Shown here one piece after another: positions 27,774 to 38,546 of a stretch of DNA of 41,982 bases. The position numbers and the translations under genes are program-made. Source of the stretch: an uncultured bacterium (GTDB taxonomy: Bacteria; Patescibacteriota; Minisyncoccia; SW-4-49-11); assembly GCA_937864235.1 (NCBI GenBank), contig CALMJI010000017.1, positions 1-41,982 of the forward strand. Reading direction: 5' to 3'. The notes under the pieces are model-generated. The model saw only the letters and a list, made by a program, of their open reading frames with translations. It had not been told where the DNA came from and searched no databases. The stretch's first letter is position 1, and every line of letters starts with the position of its first letter.

Positions 27774-29129
27774 TTAGAATTTTAAGGGTTTAGCGATATA
27801 TAAAATTGGAGTATCCTTACTTAAGATAAGTTGTGTGTCCAGACTTGGCTTAAAAGTATCTTGAATATATTCTTTGGATATATTAATATTCTCTATCTCT
27901 GAGGAGGATTCGGTTTGGTTTTGCTGGTATGGATTGGTTCCTAAATATAAAGTGTTTTCTGTTGGTATAGTATCTAACTGATTAGAACTAATTACTTTTA
28001 CTACAAATCCTCTTGCTTGTAAAAATTCTTGAATATGAGTTTTCTCTATTTTGGTCAAATTATCTGCCAAAATTATATCTAATTCAGATTTATTTTTTCT
28101 TAAATTAGTTAACTTTTCTTCATATTTAGCTATATCAAAGATATTAGCTATTTCTTCCTGTATTTCTAAATAATTTTTCTCTCCTATTCTTGGCTCCAGA
28201 ATATATCCTCTAGCTATACCAAATTGTCTAAACCCTTCTTTGATATTCCCAGTCAATAGATTATTACCTATTACAAGAGATTTCATCGTATAATCTTTGC
28301 TATCCTGATAAGTATCATATAAGCTCTTCATATCGGTCAGGGATAAATCTGTCTTTATAGTCTCTCTTGCAATACCTAATAGAGATACTATTTTGGGAGC
28401 ATCTAAAATGGGGTTGAGACTAAATATTCTATCTTTGAGATTACCTAAAATTTGCTGCTGTCTTCTAGATCGATCTAAATCTCCTCCGGCTGATGTATAT
28501 CTTGTACGAGCATATTTGAGAGCAGTTTCTCCATCTAAGGTTTGCTGTCCTGCTGGTAAAGTAAATCTCTGATAACTATAATTATGTCCTGGATAGTACG
28601 GATCATCAATTGCCTCAGTTACATCTACCTCTACTCCACCTACTTTATCTACTACTTTTACAAATCCAGCAAAGTCTACTTCGGCATAATAATCAAAATT
28701 TATCCCTGTGATTTCGGTTATTTTATCTTGGAGGGATTTGACCGCCTCGGCTTCTGTTTTACCTTGACTTAAGTTATGAGAATATACACTATTGATCTTT
28801 CTATAATACCCTTCCTCATCGAATACTAAAAAGTCTCTAGGTATTGAGATTAAATTGATTTGTTTTTCTGGATTCAGAATCTGAGCAATCATAATAGTAT
28901 CAGTAAGATTTCCACCATCTGCTTGAGACTCACCACCCTTACCTAATAATAAAATTGTTTCCTTATCTGGCTTATTAATAATTTTATCTTGTTTAACTGG
29001 ATTTAAGTTTTGAATAATTGGGATGTTTTGAGAATTTTGGGATAAAATCCAAGCTCCTGCTCCAACAATTCCAGCTGAGAGTAGGAAAGAAATAAAAGCT
29101 AAAGCTATATTTGATTTGAAAATTTTCAT
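27774..29129 (-). CDS. LytR-CpsA-Psr (LCP) family protein with LytR_C-like tail
   Basis: N-terminal TM; DTIMIAQILNPEKQINLISIPRDFLV, YAEVDFAGFVKVVDKVGGVEVDV, GQQTLDGETALKYARTRYTSAGGDLDRSRRQQQIL. Confidence 0.92.
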   Translation of the reverse strand: MKIFKSNIALAFISFLLSAGIVGAGAWILSQNSQNIPIIQNLNPVKQDKIINKPDKETILLLGKGGESQADGGNLTDTIMIAQILNPEKQINLISIPRDFLVFDEEGYYRKINSVYSHNLSQGKTEAEAVKSLQDKITEITGINFDYYAEVDFAGFVKVVDKVGGVEVDVTEAIDDPYYPGHNYSYQRFTLPAGQQTLDGETALKYARTRYTSAGGDLDRSRRQQQILGNLKDRIFSLNPILDAPKIVSLLGIARETIKTDLSLTDMKSLYDTYQDSKDYTMKSLVIGNNLLTGNIKEGFRQFGIARGYILEPRIGEKNYLEIQEEIANIFDIAKYEEKLTNLRKNKSELDIILADNLTKIEKTHIQEFLQARGFVVKVISSNQLDTIPTENTLYLGTNPYQQNQTESSSEIENINISKEYIQDTFKPSLDTQLILSKDTPILYIAKPLKF

Positions 29130-30337
29130 TATTCTTGAGTTACTTTATATAATAATCCATTTTTCTGATCTGTGATAATCATATTACCATTATTATCAAA
29201 AGCTACCCCCTTAGGACTACCCCAGGCATTCCCATCTTCCAATAACCAACCTGTAATAAAGTTCTTAGCAGTAGAGTCCTTATTTATATCTTTAATTACT
29301 ACTTTATAACCTTTTGGGATATATTTATTCTGACCACCTTGATAAATAAAGACATATTGATTAGTAAATTTATTAAAAAATGTATTAGGAATAATATTAA
29401 ATCCAGCTAAACCATTTCCTTTTGGTAGCTCAGTTATCGATGACTCTGCTTTGTTTTTACAAAAATCTGTCTGTTCAGTATATTTAGGGTCGGTATTGGC
29501 ATCTCCATAACAATATGGCCAACCATAATCCTTACCTTCTTCTATTTTATTAATTTCAACCGCTGGTAATTGAGTACTAATACCAGTTCTACCCATATCT
29601 GCTACTATCAAATTATCTTCTTCTACAACCATATCTGTAATTTGTTTCAATCCTTGTGCAAAAAGTTTCTCATCACTACCATCTATTTCATATGACATAA
29701 TACTACCAAATTTCTTATCTTTAGGCTTACAAGTCTCACAATTAGCTGGAATTGCTATATAAATTTTATTGTTTTTGATAGCTATAGTATGATATGTATT
29801 ATTTTTAGGTCTTGGTAAATTATCAATTAAAGTTTTTCTCTCTTTATAACTACCGTCTGATTGTATATCTATATATTGTATTAGTTTTGTATCAGTCAGC
29901 ACAAAAACAGAATTTTCATACCAATATAATGTCATTATTCCTTTTAATTTATTATCTACTACTTTAGGCTCTTTTGGATTCTGCACTGGAACTATCCAAA
30001 GGGTATTGGCTTTATTATCAGTTACAAATAAATTTCCCTTATCATCAGATTTGACAAATTGAGGAGACTCAAAACCTTGACTTAAAACACTGATTTTAAA
30101 TTCTTCTGGTAAATATAAAGTTTGTTTTTTTTCTTGAATATTAATAATTTGTGGTTTTAATCCATTTAATATAGGCTCTTCTACAAATTCTTTGGATATC
30201 AAATTATTCCTCTGAATTTGCTCTTGCCTGAACTGTCGAATTTGTTGTGACTGCGACCAAAGCAGCCACACAAGACTAATTAGTACAATTCCTATGATAA
30301 TACGATATATGTATTTTGATTGTATATGTAATTTCAT
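29129..30337 (-). CDS. Membrane-anchored glucose/sorbosone dehydrogenase-like beta-propeller protein
   Basis: N-terminal TM; LPEEFKISVLSQGFESPQFVKSDDKGNLFVTD, KIEEGKDYGWPYCYGDANTDP, GSPKGVAFDNNGNMIITDQKNGLLYKV. Confidence 0.75.
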   Translation of the reverse strand: MKLHIQSKYIYRIIIGIVLISLVWLLWSQSQQIRQFRQEQIQRNNLISKEFVEEPILNGLKPQIINIQEKKQTLYLPEEFKISVLSQGFESPQFVKSDDKGNLFVTDNKANTLWIVPVQNPKEPKVVDNKLKGIMTLYWYENSVFVLTDTKLIQYIDIQSDGSYKERKTLIDNLPRPKNNTYHTIAIKNNKIYIAIPANCETCKPKDKKFGSIMSYEIDGSDEKLFAQGLKQITDMVVEEDNLIVADMGRTGISTQLPAVEINKIEEGKDYGWPYCYGDANTDPKYTEQTDFCKNKAESSITELPKGNGLAGFNIIPNTFFNKFTNQYVFIYQGGQNKYIPKGYKVVIKDINKDSTAKNFITGWLLEDGNAWGSPKGVAFDNNGNMIITDQKNGLLYKVTQE

Positions 30338-30401
30338 AACTTAAATATGTATAAATTAATTATACTATAGATTGTACTAAATTTCCAATTTAATTATAGT
30401 A

Positions 30402-30430
30402 TTCACAAAAAACCTTAAATATACTATAAT
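30402..30430 (+). promoter_or_regulatory. Sigma70-type promoter for mscL
   Basis: TTCACA (30402-30407), 17 nt, TATAAT (30425-30430); ATG at 30455. Confidence 0.6.
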
Positions 30431-30454
30431 TTATAATATGTAATATTTTAAATT

Positions 30455-30913
30455 ATGAGTAAGGTGAAGAAAAGTAAGTCATCATCAAAACAACCTGTTA
30501 TTAATATTCCTGATTTGGTACCAGATATTGATCCCACTAAAATTAAAGAATCTAGCTTCAATTTTATTAAGGAGTTTAAAGCTTTTGCTTTACAAGGTAA
30601 TGTGATTGATTTAGCAGTTGGTATTATAATTGGAGCTGCTTTTAATTCTCTTGTACAGTCTTTGGTGAAAGATTTAGTTATGCCGATTTTTGGATGGATT
30701 ATTGGAGGTACTGACTTTTCTAGTCTTTATATTTCTCTTAATGGCTCATTTAACTCTCTAGCAGATGCTCAAGCTGCTAAAGCTCCTATTATTATGTATG
30801 GTTTATTTATCAATCAAGTTATTAATTTTTTGATTGTATCATTTTCTATTTTTATAGTACTAAAAGTATTTTTGAGAAGAAAAGCTGAGGATTTAGTAGC
30901 TAATAAAAAATAA
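30455..30913 (+). CDS. mscL: Large-conductance mechanosensitive channel
   Basis: [72 protein letters not shown]; has a ~40 aa N-terminal extension. Confidence 0.95.
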   Translation: MSKVKKSKSSSKQPVINIPDLVPDIDPTKIKESSFNFIKEFKAFALQGNVIDLAVGIIIGAAFNSLVQSLVKDLVMPIFGWIIGGTDFSSLYISLNGSFNSLADAQAAKAPIIMYGLFINQVINFLIVSFSIFIVLKVFLRRKAEDLVANKK

Positions 30914-30935
30914 ATATATTTATAAAATTTACATA

Positions 30936-30970
30936 TACAAAAAACTCTCTATTAAGAGAGCTTTTTTGTA
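30936..30970. terminator. Bidirectional intrinsic terminator between convergent mscL and ndk
   Basis: tacaaaaaactctct-atta-agagagcttttttgta: stem with A-tract and T-tract on either side. Confidence 0.8.
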
Positions 30971-30986
30971 TGATTTGAGATCAATC

Positions 30987-31580
30987 TTAATCTAAAATCC
31001 CATCTAGATTGACATCATAGAGTATTCTCTCATTAGCTAAATTGTATTTGATAATTTCAGACTCATCAAACCAGAGACTAATTTCTCTTTCTGCCTCTGA
31101 GACTTTATCTGAACAATGTACCAAATTTCTAACAGCTCTTGAGGAGGAGTTAGCTAAAGAATAAGTATCAACAGTATAATCTCCTCTAATCGTACCTACA
31201 TCAGAGGTAAGTGGTTCAGTTCCACCAACTAATTTTTTGACTATTCCTACCGATTGATTACCTTGCACAATAAAAGCTATTACAGGACCTGAGGTCATAA
31301 ATTCAATATTTGCTCTTAGAATATCTTTTCCATATTCAATCGCCTCTTTTTCTACTGAGAGTCCTTGAGCTTTTCTTGATTCTATAGCGATAGTTCCTTT
31401 TTCAATAAACCAAGAGTCATCTTTATTATAATGTTTCCAGAGAGTATCTTCGTTGGCAAGTATCATCTTAAGAGATATAATTTTGAGTCCAGTTCGCTCA
31501 ATTCTAGAGATAATATCTCCAATTATAGTTCTCTGTACACCGTCTGGTTTTATTATTACCAATGTTCTTTCTTTAATCAT
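30987..31580 (-). CDS. ndk: Nucleoside diphosphate kinase (long variant with insertion)
   Basis: RTLVIIKPDGVQRTIIGDIISRIERTGLKIISLKMI, FMTSGPVIAFIVQG, GTEPLTSDVGTIRGDY, RNLVHCSDKVSEAEREISLWF; 197 aa. Confidence 0.93.
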   Translation of the reverse strand: MIKERTLVIIKPDGVQRTIIGDIISRIERTGLKIISLKMILANEDTLWKHYNKDDSWFIEKGTIAIESRKAQGLSVEKEAIEYGKDILRANIEFMTSGPVIAFIVQGNQSVGIVKKLVGGTEPLTSDVGTIRGDYTVDTYSLANSSSRAVRNLVHCSDKVSEAEREISLWFDESEIIKYNLANERILYDVNLDGILD

Positions 31581-31643
31581 AAATATATCTTATTATTTAA
31601 TAATTTTATTATACCTTGCATTTGTATTTTTGACAATATAAAT

Positions 31644-31675
31644 AAAAATAGGAGGATTATATACCCCCTATTTTT
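31644..31675 (-). terminator. Intrinsic terminator downstream of groEL
   Basis: aaaaataggagg-attatata-ccccctattttt hairpin with a U-tract on the minus strand. Confidence 0.7.
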
Positions 31676-31685
31676 ATAATATAGA

Positions 31686-33347
<1,662 letters not shown>

Positions 33348-33366
33348 TTATAATTAATAATTGATT

Positions 33367-33627
33367 TTATAGAGTAGCTAATATATCTTCTTCTTTGACA
33401 ATTAGATAATCCTCTCCTTCAATACTAATTTCAGTTGGACCATATTTTGCAAAGACTACTTTTTGACCTGATGATACTACTTTAGTATTACCACCCACTG
33501 CTACTACTTCACCAAATTGAGGTTTATCTTGTTTAGCAGTATCTGGAATATAGATACCACTAGCAGTTTTTTCTTCGGCCTTTTGAGGTTTGATTAATAC
33601 TTTATCAAATAATGGCTGTATATTCAT
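33367..33627 (-). CDS. groES: Co-chaperonin GroES
   Basis: [74 protein letters not shown]. Confidence 0.97.
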   Translation of the reverse strand: MNIQPLFDKVLIKPQKAEEKTASGIYIPDTAKQDKPQFGEVVAVGGNTKVVSSGQKVVFAKYGPTEISIEGEDYLIVKEEDILATL

Positions 33628-33660
33628 ATCTTTATATCTTTACTTAATATCGAATTTATT

Positions 33661-33687
33661 TTAGCAGTTAAATAACTAGACTGCTAA
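33661..33687 (-). promoter_or_regulatory. CIRCE-like operator (HrcA site) upstream of groESL
   Basis: ttagcagtt-N9-gactgctaa against canonical TTAGCACTC-N9-GAGTGCTAA (15 of 18 arm positions); exact N9 spacer; lies between the promoter and groES. Confidence 0.85.
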
Positions 33688-33694
33688 TAAAATT

Positions 33695-33723
33695 ATTATA
33701 CTGCACATATAAAAATATGTCAA
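33695..33723 (-). promoter_or_regulatory. Perfect-consensus sigma70 promoter for groESL
   Basis: Minus strand TTGACA, 17 nt (tatttttatatgtgcag), TATAAT, directly followed by the CIRCE-like repeat. Confidence 0.85.
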
Positions 33724-33738
33724 TAAAAATAGTTATAT

Positions 33739-34359
33739 CTACAAAAGACTATATTGAGATTTTTGAGTATTTTGCTCTATAAAGTTATCCACATCGTACT
33801 TCATATCAACTTTTAATCTCAACCAACCATCTTTGGATGGATAAATTAGATGTTGTTTTGTAATACAATATTCAAAGATTTCTTTAGTTAGTTTAACATC
33901 ATTAAGACAATATTCTGCTAACTCTTCCAATTTGCCTTCCTGATATAATGTCATTGCATTTGACCCAGTACCTGATTTATTAAATCCTAATGTCATACCA
34001 GCAATAGCATCTAACCCAAGTCTTTTACCAGTTTTTACCCTAAATTCCCTCAGAATATCAAAAGAAGCTATACTAAAGAGATCAAATTGATAGTATTTAT
34101 TGAGAATTGGAGTATCAAAATGATCATTATTAAAACCAACTAATAAATCTGCTTGCTTCAAGTCTGATTCCAATTCAGATAACTCTTCTAGAAAATAAGT
34201 TTTATATTCATTTGTAGCATAACTATATACTCCTACTACAGTGATTTGCATCTCATCTACAAAATTTGGTGATGCTATATTACCAATAGTTTCAATATCA
34301 AATACTAATATATTAGAAAATTTACTGCTTATCATAAAAATTAATATCTTTATAAACAA
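33739..34359 (-). CDS. RNase H-like 3'-5' exonuclease domain protein
   Basis: ILVFDIETIG, LVGFNNDHFDTPILNKYY, YCLNDVKLTKEIFEY (DEDD-type motifs). Confidence 0.7.
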   Translation of the reverse strand: MFIKILIFMISSKFSNILVFDIETIGNIASPNFVDEMQITVVGVYSYATNEYKTYFLEELSELESDLKQADLLVGFNNDHFDTPILNKYYQFDLFSIASFDILREFRVKTGKRLGLDAIAGMTLGFNKSGTGSNAMTLYQEGKLEELAEYCLNDVKLTKEIFEYCITKQHLIYPSKDGWLRLKVDMKYDVDNFIEQNTQKSQYSLL

Positions 34360-35329
34360 TACGGGCTAGAGAGACAACAGGCATAGCAATAATTACTCCT
34401 AGAGCCCCAGCTAGTACACCCCCTATCATTAAGGAAAATACTACTAAGAGTGGATTTGTAGTTTTTAATGATTTAAAAATAATTGGTAAAAGTAAAAATT
34501 GTTTAATCAGTTGTATAGTTATAATTAAAGTCAATGTAATCAGCCCTAATATTGGGGACTCCATAAATGCAATTAATATAATAATTAAATATATAAGTGC
34601 AGGCCCCAAAATTGGCACTAGCTGTAATATACCAGCTAATATACCTAAGACTACAGCATACTGAAACTCCAAAATAGAAAGGACTGTATATACAAATATT
34701 CCCATAATAAGAGCAAGACTAGCCTCTACAAATGCCCATTTACCGATATGATATTGTAATTTATTTATTATACTAGGTATTTTTTCTTTTGCCTTTGTAG
34801 GAACAAATAACCTTATCAAAGCTTGGAGACCAGTATCATTAACTGCGATATAAAATGACAGGACACAAATTAAAAGAGTATATGTCAGGATTTGCCCTAG
34901 TGCAGATACAATATTTAATGTTAATTGTCCTAAATTTGGTATTAAATTAGTAAATTGACTTAATTTAAAATTTTCTATAGGCAGGCCTGTGAATATTAGA
35001 CTTGATTCTATTTGCTTCAATAAAATATTAATAACCTCAATGAGAGCATAGCTCTCTTTTATCAATAATGGTAATAGCAGAACAAAACTAGATATGAAAA
35101 GAATTAATAAAATTATAAATATAAATATTAGCCCATATTTATAAGCTATTTTATATTTATCTTGCACTATTTTAGCAAAGTATTTAGTAAATGATGCTAA
35201 TATAAAAGCTATTATAAGAGTTAATATCAAATATCTTATATATACTAAGAACAAAACTAAACTTGAGAATAAAATCAAAACTAAAAATGATTTCTTTGAT
35301 ATTGATATTTTATTTTGTTGATTAGACAT
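34322..35329 (-). CDS. AI-2E family transporter/permease
   Basis: Polytopic; GILAGILQLVPILGPALIYL, LKTTNPLLVVFSLMIGGVLAGALGVIIAMPVVSLARIVY. Confidence 0.88.
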   Translation of the reverse strand: MSNQQNKISISKKSFLVLILFSSLVLFLVYIRYLILTLIIAFILASFTKYFAKIVQDKYKIAYKYGLIFIFIILLILFISSFVLLLPLLIKESYALIEVINILLKQIESSLIFTGLPIENFKLSQFTNLIPNLGQLTLNIVSALGQILTYTLLICVLSFYIAVNDTGLQALIRLFVPTKAKEKIPSIINKLQYHIGKWAFVEASLALIMGIFVYTVLSILEFQYAVVLGILAGILQLVPILGPALIYLIIILIAFMESPILGLITLTLIITIQLIKQFLLLPIIFKSLKTTNPLLVVFSLMIGGVLAGALGVIIAMPVVSLARIVYKDINFYDKQ

Positions 35330-35332
35330 ATA

Positions 35333-36508
35333 TTATTCTGGCCTTTCTTCTAAAGTTAAAGATAATTTTTCTTCTCTACCGTCTCTAATTACTAAAAGTT
35401 CAATCTTATCACCTATTTTATATTGTGAGATTATTTCTACTAATGGTTGCTTTAAGGACAAACTTTTATCGTTAATTTTAATGATTACATCCCCTGTTTT
35501 TAGACCTGCTTTGGATGCAGGTGAATTAGGCACTATGGCAGGAGCCTGAGCATCCCCAATAATTAAAGCCCCATTTTCTACTCCATACTCTTTAGCTTGC
35601 TCTGAACCAGGTACAATCATATTATATCTAACTCCAATAAAAGGGACTTTTACTTTACCAAATTTTTTATAGTCCTCAATCATTCTGACAACCACATTAG
35701 AGGGTATGGCAAAACCAATACTCTGTGCCCCAGTAGCTGTGGCTACATTTACCCCTACTACTTTAGCATTAATATCTAGTAAAGGACCTCCTGAGTTACC
35801 TTGATTAATAGCAGCATCAGTTTGAATCACCTGAGATAATTGCTCAGAATTACCCATATTGTCTGAAGCCACAATAGATCTTCTCAAACCTGAAATAACT
35901 CCCCTACTAACTGTATTATCAAATTCATTCAAAGCATTTCCTATCGCTATTGCAGTTTGTCCAACTTTTAGATTGTCCGAATCTGCAAATTCAACTGGCT
36001 TGAGATTATTTTTATCTACTTTTATAATTGCTAAATCTTGAGTAGGATGTAGTGCCTTAACCTCAGCTTTAACTTCAGAACCATCATTAAACAATACTTT
36101 ATATTTGGCTGTGGAATCCGAAACTACATGCTTATTGGTAACAATCAGACCATCAGATGATACAACAAATCCAGTCCCCCCTCCTATAGTTCTATCTATG
36201 TCTTGATTTTGTGGATTGTTTTCTTGTACTGGAATGCCAAAAAAGTAATCAAAGGGATTAGATCTTCTCAGAGGAATCTGTTTTGAAATAGATATACTAA
36301 CAACTGATTGATTAGACTTTTCTACCAAATCAATAATAGCGGACTGCTCTTCTGAGACATTAAGAGTACTAGTTTGAGTATTAGTATTTTGTACTCTATC
36401 TATATATGAGAATGCTATACCCCCTCCTAAGAATCCAGTTAGAGATGACGCTAAAACACTTATTAAAACTATATTTGCTATCTTTTGTTGATTTAATTCT
36501 GTAGACAT
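35333..36508 (-). CDS. HtrA/DegP-like trypsin-like serine protease with PDZ domain
   Basis: N-terminal TM; GGGTGFVVSSDGLIVTNKHVV, DLAIIKVD, QTDAAINQGNSGGPLLD, SPASKAGLKTGDVIIKIND. Confidence 0.94.
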   Translation of the reverse strand: MSTELNQQKIANIVLISVLASSLTGFLGGGIAFSYIDRVQNTNTQTSTLNVSEEQSAIIDLVEKSNQSVVSISISKQIPLRRSNPFDYFFGIPVQENNPQNQDIDRTIGGGTGFVVSSDGLIVTNKHVVSDSTAKYKVLFNDGSEVKAEVKALHPTQDLAIIKVDKNNLKPVEFADSDNLKVGQTAIAIGNALNEFDNTVSRGVISGLRRSIVASDNMGNSEQLSQVIQTDAAINQGNSGGPLLDINAKVVGVNVATATGAQSIGFAIPSNVVVRMIEDYKKFGKVKVPFIGVRYNMIVPGSEQAKEYGVENGALIIGDAQAPAIVPNSPASKAGLKTGDVIIKINDKSLSLKQPLVEIISQYKIGDKIELLVIRDGREEKLSLTLEERPE

Positions 36509-36573
36509 ATTATTAATTATATTATCTAGTAAGTTTATAATCTTATTATATCATAATTTTATATATTTCAAAA

Positions 36574-37689
36574 TCAGCCAAATATATCTTGATTATCTTT
36601 CATAAATATTGTACCTTGTGACAATTTATGTTTTTGTACCGATAATACTAGCCCTATTAATATCCAATAAACCAACATCGCACTCCCTCCATAACTCATA
36701 AATGGCAATGGCACCCCTGTAATTGGAAGTATCCCTATATTCATACCGATATTAATTACTAGCTGAATCAAAATAGACAAAATCACCCCTAATATAATCA
36801 TTTTAGGGAAACTATCTTGAGCTTTAAATCCTATATACATAACTCTAGCAATAATTATTAATATAATTAAAAAATAGATAGAAACTCCTACAAATCCCCA
36901 TTGCTGAGCAAAGCCTGAAAAGATAAAATCAGTATGGACTTCTGGTACTAATATAATTTGTTCTTTGATTCCCATCATTCCACCAGAACTAATAGCTCGC
37001 ATAGACTGCAATGTATTATAACCACTGCCCAAAGGATCGGAAGTTGGGTCAAACAAAGTTATAATTCGCTGCTTCTGGTAATCTCTAAACACCCAAAGCC
37101 ATAAAGTAGCAAAACCAGCTAACCCAAGAGTAAATAGAACTAAAATATGTTTGAATTTAATACCACCAAAAATAAACATACCTAGCCAGATAAAGATCAA
37201 AATAATAGCCGTTCCAAAGTCTGGTTGCAATAAAATCAAAGTAACTATTAATAATACTGGTAATAATGACAATAAGATTAAGAAAAAGTTATTAAGTCTA
37301 TGATGATATCTAGAAAAATAATGAGCTACTATAAGTACTAATACTATTTTTGCAAATTCGCCTGGTTGTAAATTCAGTGGACCAATAGAAAACCAACTCT
37401 TAGCTCCATTTAGTCTTACTCCAAATATTAAAACTAACAATAACAGCCCACTAATACTAAAAAATAAAGGTTGTATTAGAGTTGAAAAACTCCTATAGTC
37501 AACTTTAGAAATTATAATAGCTATAATCAGTCCAAGTAAAATAGATATAATATGCTTAATAATTAAACCCTGACTAACTACTGTAACTCCATTTATATTT
37601 AGACTAATCAATATAATTAGCCCCATAATTGTAATAGCCAGTACTGGTAAGATTGTCAACCAATCTATTTCTAAGAAAAACTTTCTCAT
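36574..37689 (-). CDS. rodA: Rod-shape SEDS glycosyltransferase RodA
   Basis: Multi-pass; LNGAKSWFSIGPLNLQPGEFAKIVLV, LLQPDFGTAIILIFIWLGMFIFGG, LVPEVHTDFIFSGFAQQWGFVG, LPFMSYGGSAMLVYW. Confidence 0.94.
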   Translation of the reverse strand: MRKFFLEIDWLTILPVLAITIMGLIILISLNINGVTVVSQGLIIKHIISILLGLIIAIIISKVDYRSFSTLIQPLFFSISGLLLLVLIFGVRLNGAKSWFSIGPLNLQPGEFAKIVLVLIVAHYFSRYHHRLNNFFLILLSLLPVLLIVTLILLQPDFGTAIILIFIWLGMFIFGGIKFKHILVLFTLGLAGFATLWLWVFRDYQKQRIITLFDPTSDPLGSGYNTLQSMRAISSGGMMGIKEQIILVPEVHTDFIFSGFAQQWGFVGVSIYFLIILIIIARVMYIGFKAQDSFPKMIILGVILSILIQLVINIGMNIGILPITGVPLPFMSYGGSAMLVYWILIGLVLSVQKHKLSQGTIFMKDNQDIFG

Positions 37690-37692
37690 AAC

Positions 37693-38457
37693 TTATCTAT
37701 CGAAAATAGGAGTTTGCTGTAATTCAATTAATAAAGCTCGGTTATTCAACACATTACTTTGGGCATATATTTTGGTATTAAATATAGAAGCTCCAACAAC
37801 CTCATTTTGCCAAGTCATCTCAAAATCTCTTGCCTCTAGAGTCAGAACATCCCTGATTATAGTTCTATTCACACCTATTATATTATCTTTATCATCGGTA
37901 ATGACAGCTATGACTTCTATATTCTTTAAGTTTACTGGACTTGCATTGGTCAAAGTACCAAAAGCCGTAAAATCATTCCCAACCTTTGGCGAATCACCTA
38001 TTTTTGTATTTCTAATCACTAATTCAGGCAAATTGAATCTAGATAATTGTGTCCATTCTGGATCTTTAGTCATCTCAAATCTCTGTAATTCATATTCTGC
38101 TGGCATATCAAATAATAATACATATCTCTTTTTATCTCCGGGCAAAATAAATGTATCTCCATTTTTTGTAATTTCCTCCCCATTAGAGTTTGTTAGAACA
38201 AAGCTATATTCTAGATTAGAAGCACCAAAATCATCGTTAGGGTTGCTAATTTCAGCCCAAAAATCAACAAGTCCATTTCCTAAGTCAACTTTACCAGATC
38301 TTGTAACTTGTAATGACTGTATCAAAGGCTTATCTTCAACTACTATTGGAGTGGGTGGGAAAAAATTTATTACGATAAAAAATATAATTGTAGCTGTAAT
38401 CAATAAATATATTGAAGCAATTATGATTTTTTTTATGCGTCTTTGTGATTCTATCAT
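37693..38457 (-). CDS. Single-pass membrane protein with FxLYD-like extracytoplasmic domains
   Basis: N-terminal TM; two beta-domain-like halves (NPNDDFGASNLEYSFVLTNSNGEEI, TNASPVNLKNIEVIAVITDDKDNIIGVNRTII); directly 5' of rodA. Confidence 0.6.
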   Translation of the reverse strand: MIESQRRIKKIIIASIYLLITATIIFFIVINFFPPTPIVVEDKPLIQSLQVTRSGKVDLGNGLVDFWAEISNPNDDFGASNLEYSFVLTNSNGEEITKNGDTFILPGDKKRYVLLFDMPAEYELQRFEMTKDPEWTQLSRFNLPELVIRNTKIGDSPKVGNDFTAFGTLTNASPVNLKNIEVIAVITDDKDNIIGVNRTIIRDVLTLEARDFEMTWQNEVVGASIFNTKIYAQSNVLNNRALLIELQQTPIFDR

Positions 38458-38546
38458 ATTAGTTTATAAATATTATCTAAATTTAGTATATCAGAAATTT
38501 TATTTTTATGATATAATGCATTACATAGGTAATAAATATTAAAATA

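Noticed and set aside
37772-38542. Plus-strand ORF of 256 aa
   Set aside because: Antisense to the FxLYD-like membrane protein upstream of rodA; no recognisable domain, low-complexity Ser/Thr-rich.
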